Counted from the first letter of the stretch, positions 1 through 5,825 are shown. The stretch: DNA of 7,020 nt from Rickettsia typhi (GCA_945878545.1 CAMCTQ010000065.1:1-7020), one strand, 5' to 3'. Made by a program: numbers and translations. Notes: generated from the sequence alone by a model not told the origin.

Positions 1-2699
1 ATTCTGTAAACAACCCCTAAATGTGATAACACTCTAGCATGCAACGAACTATACTGGGGATAATGATGTGTGTTATAAATTTCAAGACTTTGCTCAAGTA
101 AATCTTGAGCATTTTTATAGTCACCCTCCTCTCTATATAGAGATCCTAAATAGACTGATGCTTTAGCAACACCGGCATAGTTAACCGGGTATTCTTGAGA
201 AAGTTTGATACTATTCTGTAGGGCAAGTTTAGCTTGCGCAAACTGTCCTATAGACCTATAAGCATTTCCCAGGTGCGTTAAAGCCATAGCAATACCGAAA
301 TTGTTTTTAGGGAACGTTTTATAAATAGCTATACTTTGTGTAAGATAGTCTATAGATTTTTCATAATTACCTAGTTTTCTATAAATTGCACCTAAATGCA
401 GTAATGTCCATGCAGATTCAATACTTGTTTGACGATTGTGAGTATATAAATTTTCTAGACTAGATTCTAAAATCTTTCTTGCTTTTAAGTCGTCACCTAT
501 ATAGTACGAAATAACTCCAAGCGCATTTTCTATAGACGTTTTTGATTCCTCATTTATAACGTCGTCACGCACCCGGGTTAAAATAGCTTCGCAATGATTT
601 TGTAAAACTTTAAGCTTTAAAGTATCTTCAGCCTCAACTAATTTAGATATATAGGACTCTATAGCATTAGTTATCGATTTTAATAAACTTTTCTCGGTCT
701 TTAAATTTATTGAATTTGTAAGATATGCCAGAATGATAGATTGGGCACTACGATGCATTGAGAATGTAGAATGTTGATTATTACTTATATCTGTGGAATC
801 ACTATTAGTAATAAAGGAGTTTTTCTTGAGTTCGCTTATAAAACTATTAACGACCATATCATTCTTATAAGCTACAAGCAATTCTTTAGAAATTTCTCGA
901 GAATTAAGCAAAGATATAAATAATAATAATTCCTTAAAGTCAGGATTTGCAGCAATTATCTGTTTAATAGATAATACCATAATACTATAACGAGTTTTAG
1001 AATATTCATTTGTATTTCGTAAAATATTTTCCTGTAAAGCTGTAAACTCTAAGTTCGGAGCAGCAATCTGTTTTAGATATTTGTCATATTCCACTCCGGT
1101 TTCCTTTAGATAATAAGCTGCAACAGATACATCTAAAGGAAAAGATGGTATTTGTTCTAAAAACTCTTTAAGAACCTTTTTATCAGAATATAAATTTTTA
1201 TTTCTTTCATCTTTCTGTGCAATACTTAAGAAAAGCTGATATTTTTCCTCTTCTGACAGTTCTTCTACCTCTATCACATTACTGTTTTTTATGTAGCTAT
1301 TATTTTTAATGTTAGTATCCTTAGTAGTAATAATTATCCTACCGCTTCCCCAAGCTTTCGTGTTACAAGGAAAGTAGGGTTGAATATATTTAAATGCTTC
1401 CACATTATCATAAATAAGTAGCCAATTTGGGTTTTCTTTTAATTTCTGTTGTAACAATAAAATAAATTGGTTGGCTCTTTGCCGGGGGTCTTTTATATCT
1501 ATAAGCATGTTTAATTTTGCTCTTTGTTCTGTAGAATCGCACAAAGCATAAAGTAACTGCTCTATTGAGGAGATTAAACTATTCTCGGTTTCAGCATTTA
1601 TTTCCCATGCAATTGATGCTGTTTGATTTGTAATATATTGACGAGCAAGAGTCGTCTTTCCTGCTCCACCAATTCCCATAAGTACCACAGTTTCAATTGT
1701 ATCATTTCCTTTAAATGCGTCTTGAATCCTAGCTATCATTGCAGGGCGTTCTAATAAAATACTTTTGTGTAAAAGAGAAAAATTAGAAGTGACCTGAAGC
1801 CGACTAGCTTCTTTTATCGTATTGTATATATAAGCAATCTTTTTTAAAGGAAAGAAAACAAACAGCGAAGTAATTATACAAATAAATACTATCGATATTA
1901 TACAGCTCTTTTTTCCAAGAATGGAATCAGGTTTTTGATTGGAAGACAAATCTAGTAAACCATTACTCTCTGAATTTATTTGCGGTTCAGAGAGAGAAGT
2001 ATTCCCTAAATTCATTATATTGCTTTCTAATTTATTGAACTCCCTTACTGAATCAGCCAAATTAATATTGGGAGCCAGTATTTTTAATATCTTAAATATC
2101 CCTGCATGAATATTTGCTTTTTTGCTACAATCAATTAAATTGACTGAGCTATATTTGTCTAAAGAGTTACTATAAAGTGTTTCGTCGTTGCATATAAAAA
2201 TTAAGTTTTTATATCCCTCACATTGCTTTGATTCCGGGCTAGTTTCATCGGAAAATATAATTGGAATTTTTTTATCACCTGAATAATTGTTATGGCTAAT
2301 AATCACATCTACATTAGCAAGTTTTAAGTATTTAATTATATAATTTAGGATGTCATTTTTTGTATAATGTACAATACATGCTATTTTATTTCTTATAAAT
2401 AATGGCGATATTTTTTTTAATTGCTGTATTAAAAAACTAGTGATCAGAAGGTCTAAATAATAGTTTTTGAGTTGGGAAATTTGCTCTGACCTTTCTACAA
2501 AATCTTTAATATGTTCTTGAGAATTAGAAGAAATTTTTAATAAAATATTTTGTATATGTCCCTCAACAGTTCGTGGAGAGATAGATAAAATCGAAGCTAT
2601 TTTCTTAACACCACGTACATTTAGAATACATGATATAATTTCCATTTCTCTTGGAGTAAAATAGATCCCATTTATAAATTCTATATTTAGTAAATACAT
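1..2699 (-). CDS. LuxR-HTH / NB-ARC (STAND NTPase) / TPR protein, 3' end outside window
   Basis: The frame is open from an ATG at 2699 to the left edge (899 codons visible, no stop), so the C-terminus is missing. Order of parts: LuxR/GerE HTH at residues 14-56 (TPRE at 15-18, then KKIASILSISPRTVEGHI); a mixed alpha/beta stretch at about 100-210; a polar linker; one hydrophobic segment at 266-285 flanked by Lys pairs; NB-ARC with Walker A GIGGAGKTT (342-350), Walker B LLIYDN (427-432), GSGRIIITTKD (451-461), a GLPL-like FPLDVSVAAYYL (520-531) and an MHD-like MHR (648-650); then TPRs of about 42 residues with LG at 727, 769, 810, 851 and 894. STAND proteins of this build are ATP-driven switches that oligomerise on ligand binding; the TPRs are the likely sensor and the HTH the output. 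The ligand and target genes are unknown. The start is not fully settled: an in-frame TTG lies two codons upstream with AGGA 10 bases before it, while that AGGA is 16 bases from the ATG. Family assignment is secure, function is inferred. Confidence 0.93.
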   Translation of the reverse strand, partial: MYLLNIEFINGIYFTPREMEIISCILNVRGVKKIASILSISPRTVEGHIQNILLKISSNSQEHIKDFVERSEQISQLKNYYLDLLITSFLIQQLKKISPLFIRNKIACIVHYTKNDILNYIIKYLKLANVDVIISHNNYSGDKKIPIIFSDETSPESKQCEGYKNLIFICNDETLYSNSLDKYSSVNLIDCSKKANIHAGIFKILKILAPNINLADSVREFNKLESNIMNLGNTSLSEPQINSESNGLLDLSSNQKPDSILGKKSCIISIVFICIITSLFVFFPLKKIAYIYNTIKEASRLQVTSNFSLLHKSILLERPAMIARIQDAFKGNDTIETVVLMGIGGAGKTTLARQYITNQTASIAWEINAETENSLISSIEQLLYALCDSTEQRAKLNMLIDIKDPRQRANQFILLLQQKLKENPNWLLIYDNVEAFKYIQPYFPCNTKAWGSGRIIITTKDTNIKNNSYIKNSNVIEVEELSEEEKYQLFLSIAQKDERNKNLYSDKKVLKEFLEQIPSFPLDVSVAAYYLKETGVEYDKYLKQIAAPNLEFTALQENILRNTNEYSKTRYSIMVLSIKQIIAANPDFKELLLFISLLNSREISKELLVAYKNDMVVNSFISELKKNSFITNSDSTDISNNQHSTFSMHRSAQSIILAYLTNSINLKTEKSLLKSITNAIESYISKLVEAEDTLKLKVLQNHCEAILTRVRDDVINEESKTSIENALGVISYYIGDDLKARKILESSLENLYTHNRQTSIESAWTLLHLGAIYRKLGNYEKSIDYLTQSIAIYKTFPKNNFGIAMALTHLGNAYRSIGQFAQAKLALQNSIKLSQEYPVNYAGVAKASVYLGSLYREEGDYKNAQDLLEQSLEIYNTHHYPQYSSLHARVLSHLGVVYR

Positions 2700-2840
2700 T
2701 GACAATAGTTTAATATCCTGTAACCCATAGGCTACTTACAGTTAAAAATTAAAATAATTATGAACAGTCTCTTGAAGTAACACCACTATGATAATAGCCA
2801 TATTAATATTAGAATGACTATATAAGGAATGCTATTTCTT
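2700..2840 (-). promoter_or_regulatory. Intergenic region upstream of the HTH/NB-ARC gene, weak promoter candidate
   Basis: This 141-base gap separates the winged-helix gene from the large STAND gene. On the minus strand a TAGTCA (2815-2820) and a TATTAT (2791-2796) are 18 bases apart, a loose sigma-70 match about 90 bases before the ATG at 2699. AATAGC at 2792-2797 can pair with GCTATT at 2831-2836, but the loop is long and no T-tract follows, so I see no convincing terminator after the upstream gene. Cotranscription of the two genes is possible. In A+T-rich DNA such promoter matches arise often by chance. Confidence 0.2.
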
Positions 2841-3353
2841 CTAGCCTTTTATAACCAAATTACGAAAACTTTTGATATATATCTGTATTAGCGATCTTAA
2901 CTGGTTACCAAGCTCCTTTGTATTAATGTCGCCTTCTTGAAAAGCTGTGAATAGAGTCTGTTTTCTTAAGTCAACATAATTGTCAGTAAGCTTAATACCC
3001 TGCTCTGTTATTTGATAACTCGTACCATTAGTGCTCTCTTTAGAAGAGAGTTTTTTTATTAATTTTAACTTAACTAGCTTTTTTATAGCATAAGCTACAA
3101 CATAATCATCGTAAAAATCCGCAATTAAGTAAATGACGTTAACTGATTTTGGTTTGTTATGGATCCTAATTATGTGCAGTATAACTATTTCATTTATATG
3201 CAACTTAGTTCCATCAAGCATTTTTTCTGCTTCTTCTACAAAAGATTTTAATCTTTGATAAGCCTGAATTAAACAAAATCCTAACTCTAAAATATTTTTT
3301 GCTTCTTCGTCTTGCGTTAAATGCATCTCATTATTTTCCATAAAAATACTCAT
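2841..3353 (-). CDS. MarR-like winged-helix regulator
   Basis: A 170-residue protein with a winged-helix fold at about 50-123. A helical lead-in (residues 16-46) is followed by LHINEIVILHIIRIHNKPKS, a helix pair ending in KKLVKLKLIKK (91-101, recognition helix region), and a wing with the hairpin SSKESTNGTSYQITEQGIKL. The core with its HNKPKS, YAIKKLVKLKLI and TSYQITEQG elements resembles alphaproteobacterial winged-helix proteins of the MarR superfamily; I recognise the pattern but not a named member. The C-terminal helices (124-168) would be the dimerisation part. The start is uncertain: ATGs at codons 1, 5 and 10 are all possible, and no strong Shine-Dalgarno precedes any of them. It lies 141 bases upstream of the HTH/NB-ARC gene in the same direction, and repeat-rich DNA lies just upstream of it, which could carry its own operator. 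Effector and targets cannot be read from the sequence. Confidence 0.8.
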   Translation of the reverse strand: MSIFMENNEMHLTQDEEAKNILELGFCLIQAYQRLKSFVEEAEKMLDGTKLHINEIVILHIIRIHNKPKSVNVIYLIADFYDDYVVAYAIKKLVKLKLIKKLSSKESTNGTSYQITEQGIKLTDNYVDLRKQTLFTAFQEGDINTKELGNQLRSLIQIYIKSFRNLVIKG

Positions 3354-3416
3354 CTTATATAGTAGAACAATATATCACAATCATGTAATTAACAATTAGT
3401 TTTAATAAAAATAGTG

Positions 3417-3436
3417 GTAAATTACTAGTAAATTAC
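3417..3436. repeat. 9-bp direct repeat, 11-base period
   Basis: GTAAATTAC occurs at 3417-3425 and again at 3428-3436, one helical turn apart and about 65 to 85 bases upstream of the winged-helix gene start. The second copy overlaps the left arm of the long inverted repeat at 3432-3462. Same-face spacing fits a protein binding site, but the low complexity of the sequence makes chance a real alternative. Confidence 0.5.
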
Positions 3437-3462
3437 AAATATTTTTATAAAATATTTGTAAT
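3432..3462. repeat. Perfect 14-bp inverted repeat, 3-base spacer
   Basis: ATTACAAATATTTT at 3432-3445 is mirrored by AAAATATTTGTAAT at 3449-3462 around TAT. Every one of the 14 positions pairs. It lies about 80 bases upstream of the winged-helix gene. Two readings are possible: a symmetrical operator for a dimeric winged-helix regulator, perhaps autoregulation, or an A+T-rich hairpin in the 3' region of the scoAB transcript. There is no G+C-rich stem or proper T-tract, so a classical intrinsic terminator is less likely. Confidence 0.6.
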
Positions 3463-3496
3463 AATAGCTTTGTTGTGTCGTGTTTATCCCATAAGT

Positions 3497-3543
3497 TGCT
3501 GATAAGTACAAACCTCTTTAATATATCTTCATGCTGATAAGTA
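3497..3543. repeat. 12-bp direct repeat pair
   Basis: TGCTGATAAGTA occurs exactly at 3497-3508 and at 3532-3543, 35 bases apart start to start. The pair lies directly left of the 10-bp inverted repeat at 3565-3587. It could be a target-site or element-end duplication, or paired binding sites; nothing else in the window shares this motif as far as I could see. Confidence 0.5.
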
Positions 3544-3564
3544 TTATATAGATAGCAGAGATAT

Positions 3565-3587
3565 TCTAATCCACATAGTGGATTAGA
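3565..3587. repeat. Perfect 10-bp inverted repeat (hairpin)
   Basis: TCTAATCCAC (3565-3574) pairs with GTGGATTAGA (3578-3587) across an ATA loop. This is a compact stable hairpin by the standards of this A+T-rich region. It is followed within eight bases by a second stem-loop (3595-3619). No T-run follows on either strand, so a terminator function is not supported; an operator or a structured RNA element remains open. Confidence 0.6.
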
Positions 3588-3594
3588 GCTCCAC

Positions 3595-3619
3595 AGTATA
3601 GTAGAACTTGGATTATACT
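3595..3619. repeat. 8-bp stem-loop beside G-rich run
   Basis: AGTATAGT (3595-3602) pairs with ATTATACT (3612-3619) with one G-U position and a nine-base loop. It lies between the 10-bp hairpin on its left and the G6-TGT-G5 run (3621-3634) on its right. Alone it is a weak structure; its value is its place in the cluster. Confidence 0.4.
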
Positions 3620-3683
3620 AGGGGGGTGTGGGGGATTTTCAGAGATATGTATTTATAGCAGTCTTAATAGTACCGCATATAGT

Positions 3684-3708
3684 CTATGATATTATTGTGA
3701 TATCATGG
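3684..3708. repeat. Imperfect hairpin downstream of scoB
   Basis: CTATGATAT (3684-3692) pairs with ATATCATGG (3700-3708), with a G-U pair near the base and a seven-base loop. It begins 32 bases beyond the scoB stop on the minus strand. The position suits the 3' end of the scoAB transcript, but the stem is A+T-rich and no T-tract follows, so it may stabilise the 3' end rather than terminate. Confidence 0.35.
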
Positions 3709-3740
3709 CTATTCTTTCAACTTCTTACATTAGTATATAT

Positions 3741-4376
3741 CTAAGAGATTAAAATCTTAGCTGAACTTTTTTCTATTATCTCTTCTGCAGTTACATCGTT
3801 GGCTTTTTTAACTAGATATGTTTTACCATCCTTAATATCAAAAACACCAAGCTCGGTAATGACTCTGTCAACTACGTTTATTCCTGTTAATGGTAAACCA
3901 CATTTATTAACTAGTTTAGGACTACCATCTTTAGAATTATGACTCATTAGCACCACCACTCTCTTTATATTGGCAACTAAATCCATAGCGCCACCCATGC
4001 CTTTAATCATTTTTCCTGGTACTGCCCAATTCGCTAAATCACCTGTTTCTGAGACCTCTAAAGCTCCCAGAATAGTCAAATCAACGTGACCTCCGCGAAT
4101 CATAGCAAAGGAAGCGGCACTATCAAAGTAACTACTTTCTGGCAGAGCGGTAATAGTTTGTTTACCAGCATTAATAAGATCAGCATCTTCGTCACCCGTA
4201 TAGGGAAATGGGCCCATTCCTAACATACCATTCTCGCTTTGAAAACAAACAGTTATATGCTCTGGTATATAATTTGGTATATTTGTTGGCATGCCAATGC
4301 CAAGATTCACGAATAGACCATCTCTGATTTCCATTTCTGCAGCTATTCTACACATCTCATCACTTGTCCAAGCCAT
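3741..4376 (-). CDS. scoB: 3-oxoacid CoA-transferase, subunit B
   Basis: Subunit B of succinyl-CoA:3-ketoacid CoA-transferase (SCOT type), a cytosolic enzyme that moves CoA between succinyl-CoA and acetoacetate in partnership with subunit A. The 211-residue length is normal for the family. The motif NLGIGMPT is at 24-31; SENG at 47-50 carries the catalytic glutamate Glu48, which forms the CoA thioester; GGHVDLTILGALEV follows at 95-108, and GMGGAMDL at 126-133. All expected motifs are intact. The ATG directly follows the scoA stop (TAA-ATG, no intervening base), with an AAGAGG eight bases upstream inside scoA, so the subunits are translated together. Related AtoA or degradative oxoadipate transferases share the fold; the SENG-LG-GP context favours ScoB. 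The exact substrate in this organism is inferred. Confidence 0.95.
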   Translation of the reverse strand: MAWTSDEMCRIAAEMEIRDGLFVNLGIGMPTNIPNYIPEHITVCFQSENGMLGMGPFPYTGDEDADLINAGKQTITALPESSYFDSAASFAMIRGGHVDLTILGALEVSETGDLANWAVPGKMIKGMGGAMDLVANIKRVVVLMSHNSKDGSPKLVNKCGLPLTGINVVDRVITELGVFDIKDGKTYLVKKANDVTAEEIIEKSSAKILIS

Positions 4377-5084
4377 TTAGTTTGCCTCTTTGTTTCTAGT
4401 AGTTACTTTTTCTATTCTTTTTTCATAATTACTTCCTTGCAGTAATCTATCAATAAATATACCTGGTGTATGGATGTTGTCGCTGTCAAGTTGGCCAGTT
4501 TCAACTATTTCTTCAACTTCGCAAATAGTTATCTTTGCAGCTGTTGCCATGATAGGATTAAAATTTCTAGCTGTTTTATTGTAAATAACGTTACCAAATT
4601 TATCTGCTTTATATCCTTTAATTATTGCAAGATCTGCAAAAATTCCTCGTTCCATCACGTATTTTTTACCATCAAATTCTCTTATCTCTTTTCCTTCTGA
4701 AACAATGGTGCCAACGCCAGTTCTTGTATAAAATGCTGGTATACCAGCCCCTCCAGCTCTTATTCTCTCTGCTAGAGTGCCTTGAGGATTAAGCTCAAGC
4801 TCAAGAGATCCATCTAAATATTTTTGTTCAAATAATTTATTTTCACCAACGTAAGATGAAATCATTTTTTTGATCTGACCGTTTTTTAGAAGTATACCAA
4901 GGCCGAAATCATCTATTCCGCAATTATTACTGACAATTGTGAGATTCTTTGCATCTGACTCCGCAATTGCTGCTATGATTTTTTCTGGAATGCCGCATAA
5001 TCCAAAGCCACCAGCATGGATCACCATTCCGTCTTTGATTACATCTTTTATTGCTTCGGTAGCTGTTTTGTATATTTTTACCAT
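4377..5084 (-). CDS. scoA: 3-oxoacid CoA-transferase, subunit A
   Basis: Subunit A of the same CoA-transferase, 235 residues, full length for the family. The family signature GGFGLCGIP is at 25-33; SSYVGEN follows at 76-82; NPQGTLAERIRAGGAGIPAF is at 99-118; NFNPIMATAAK at 174-184 lies in the C-terminal half. Together with ScoB it forms the active heteromer, interconverting acetoacetate plus succinyl-CoA and acetoacetyl-CoA plus succinate. In an intracellular bacterium this could let the cell use host acetoacetate as an acetyl-CoA source, or run in reverse to regenerate succinyl-CoA; the direction is not visible. It is the first gene of a two-gene operon divergent from pgsA. No good Shine-Dalgarno precedes the ATG at 5084. 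The C-terminal tail (ending in RNKEAN) contains the ribosome binding site of scoB. Confidence 0.95.
   Translation of the reverse strand: MVKIYKTATEAIKDVIKDGMVIHAGGFGLCGIPEKIIAAIAESDAKNLTIVSNNCGIDDFGLGILLKNGQIKKMISSYVGENKLFEQKYLDGSLELELNPQGTLAERIRAGGAGIPAFYTRTGVGTIVSEGKEIREFDGKKYVMERGIFADLAIIKGYKADKFGNVIYNKTARNFNPIMATAAKITICEVEEIVETGQLDSDNIHTPGIFIDRLLQGSNYEKRIEKVTTRNKEAN
4385..4390 (-). promoter_or_regulatory. Ribosome binding site of scoB, inside scoA
   Basis: On the minus strand AAGAGG lies eight bases before the scoB ATG at 4376, within the last codons of scoA. It fixes the scoB start and, with the TAA-ATG junction, points to translational coupling of the two subunits. Confidence 0.65.
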
Positions 5085-5170
5085 TGTTAGTCGTTTTTTA
5101 TAGTTTACAAATCATCAATTTATTACTAAATCTATATTTCACGCAAGTTATTAGTTGGTTTTTAATAAAA

Positions 5171-5200
5171 ATTATATTAAGAATTCTAATAAGGAGTTAA
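5171..5200 (-). promoter_or_regulatory. Candidate scoAB promoter
   Basis: Read on the minus strand, TTAACT (5195-5200) and a perfect TATAAT (5171-5176) are 18 bases apart, about 90 bases before the scoA ATG. The -10 is exact, the -35 is weak and the spacing one base over the ideal. A+T-rich DNA throws up TATAAT often, so this is only a candidate. Confidence 0.3.
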
Positions 5201-5216
5201 AATTATGCTAGAATAA
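5191..5216 (+). other. Strong Shine-Dalgarno with three-codon ORF
   Basis: AAGGAG at 5191-5196 is followed after eight bases by ATG CTA GAA TAA (5205-5216). It is one of the best ribosome binding sites in the window, yet it serves only Met-Leu-Glu-stop. It lies 48 bases upstream of pgsA on the same strand. It may be a leader minigene affecting pgsA translation, the relic of a decayed gene, or chance. Confidence 0.35.
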
Positions 5217-5264
5217 AAATAATTTTATATAGAAACTATTGAGTCCCAGAGTTAGAGCAGATAA

Positions 5265-5813
5265 ATGCAGATTGATAAAAACATACCAAACTACTTAACT
5301 ATACTCAGAATAGTTGCAATACCACTCATTGTGATGTCATTTTATTTTGGTGATTCAAAATTTGCTCATAGAATAGGTGGAATAGTTTTTGCCATAGCAA
5401 GTCTAACTGATTTTTTTGACGGGTATCTTGCTAGAAGATATAATATAGTTTCAAATTTAGGTCAGATGCTTGACCCAATAGCCGATAAAGTACTAGTGGG
5501 GTGTGTTCTTGTGATGCTAGTCAAAGCTGGAAGAGCCGATGAAGTCCCATGTCTTTTAATTTTAGCTAGGGAATTTATTGTTGCTGGTTTGCGGGAGTTT
5601 TTAGCACAGGTCAGCGTCAGTGTACCAGTTACAAGATTGGCCAAAATCAAAACTGCTATACAAATGATTTCAATGACTATGTTAATAATTGGATCGGTGG
5701 GTTCTGGTATTAAGGGGCTTGATTTAATTGGTCACGTTTTTTTATGGATCTCAGCGATTCTTACATTGGTTACTGGTTATTCCTATTTACAAGCGTGCAG
5801 CAAGTATTTCTAA
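5265..5813 (+). CDS. pgsA: CDP-diacylglycerol--glycerol-3-phosphate 3-phosphatidyltransferase
   Basis: PgsA makes phosphatidylglycerophosphate from CDP-diacylglycerol and glycerol-3-phosphate, the committed step to phosphatidylglycerol and cardiolipin, in the inner membrane. The CDP-alcohol phosphotransferase motif is complete: Asp49, Asp52-Gly53, Ala56-Arg57, Gly66, Asp70 and Asp74, with the exact spacing D-x2-DG-x2-AR-x8-G-x3-D-x3-D. The family opening [12 protein letters not shown] (9-20) and [13 protein letters not shown] (102-114) favour PgsA over Pcs or Cls-type relatives. Hydrophobic stretches near 11-28, 36-48, 76-88, 94-108, 132-147 and 153-171 match the usual multi-span build, and 182 residues is a normal length. 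The start at 5265 is well fixed at its 5' side: an in-frame TAA immediately precedes the ATG. The Shine-Dalgarno is poor (AGAG at 5254-5257). It is divergent from scoA and converges with the HIT gene with 17 bases between stops. Confidence 0.95.
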   Translation: MQIDKNIPNYLTILRIVAIPLIVMSFYFGDSKFAHRIGGIVFAIASLTDFFDGYLARRYNIVSNLGQMLDPIADKVLVGCVLVMLVKAGRADEVPCLLILAREFIVAGLREFLAQVSVSVPVTRLAKIKTAIQMISMTMLIIGSVGSGIKGLDLIGHVFLWISAILTLVTGYSYLQACSKYF

Positions 5814-5825
5814 ATGATCATTTAG
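5810..5825. repeat. Perfect 16-bp palindrome between convergent genes
   Basis: CTAAATGATCATTTAG covers the pgsA stop codon and reaches to six bases short of the HIT-gene stop. As RNA it folds into a six-base stem with a four-base loop, the same in both directions. T-rich sequence (TTTACTTATTTT) follows on the plus strand only. It may act as a weak bidirectional terminator for pgsA and the HIT gene; the low G+C stem makes this uncertain. Confidence 0.45.

Larger units (their letters stand above)
3354..3740. other. Repeat-rich non-coding gap
   Basis: No reading frame here looks like a gene; the longest thing I followed was a 15-codon plus-strand frame at 3705-3752 without support. The stretch should hold the promoter of the winged-helix gene (reading left from about 3354) and the 3' end of the scoAB transcript (reading left from 3740). 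It contains four inverted repeats (3432-3462, 3565-3587, 3595-3619, 3684-3708), two pairs of direct repeats (3417-3436 and 3497-3543) and a G6-TGT-G5 run at 3621-3634. These are described separately. The density suggests either regulatory DNA or the remains of a small mobile or palindromic element. Confidence 0.6.

Noticed and set aside
1..2699. Frameshift or pseudogene status of the large STAND gene
   Set aside because: Codon-by-codon reading gives one unbroken frame with all NTPase motifs and TPR phase preserved up to the window edge.
3354..3740. tRNA, CRISPR array or insertion sequence in the gap
   Set aside because: No cloverleaf, no regularly spaced repeat series and no transposase fragment could be found; only short repeats and hairpins are present.
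3705..3752. A 15-codon plus-strand ORF (starting MAILSTSY) running into the 3' end of scoB
   Set aside because: No ribosome binding site, no conserved context, and it overlaps a real gene on the opposite strand.
4470..4700. A 76-codon plus-strand open frame opposite scoA
   Set aside because: It lies wholly inside scoA on the other strand, has low-complexity Phe/Cys/Ser-rich content and no recognisable domain.
5462..5650. A 62-codon minus-strand open frame opposite pgsA
   Set aside because: It is fully contained in pgsA, whose catalytic motifs are intact; the peptide is Thr/Ser-rich without domain features.
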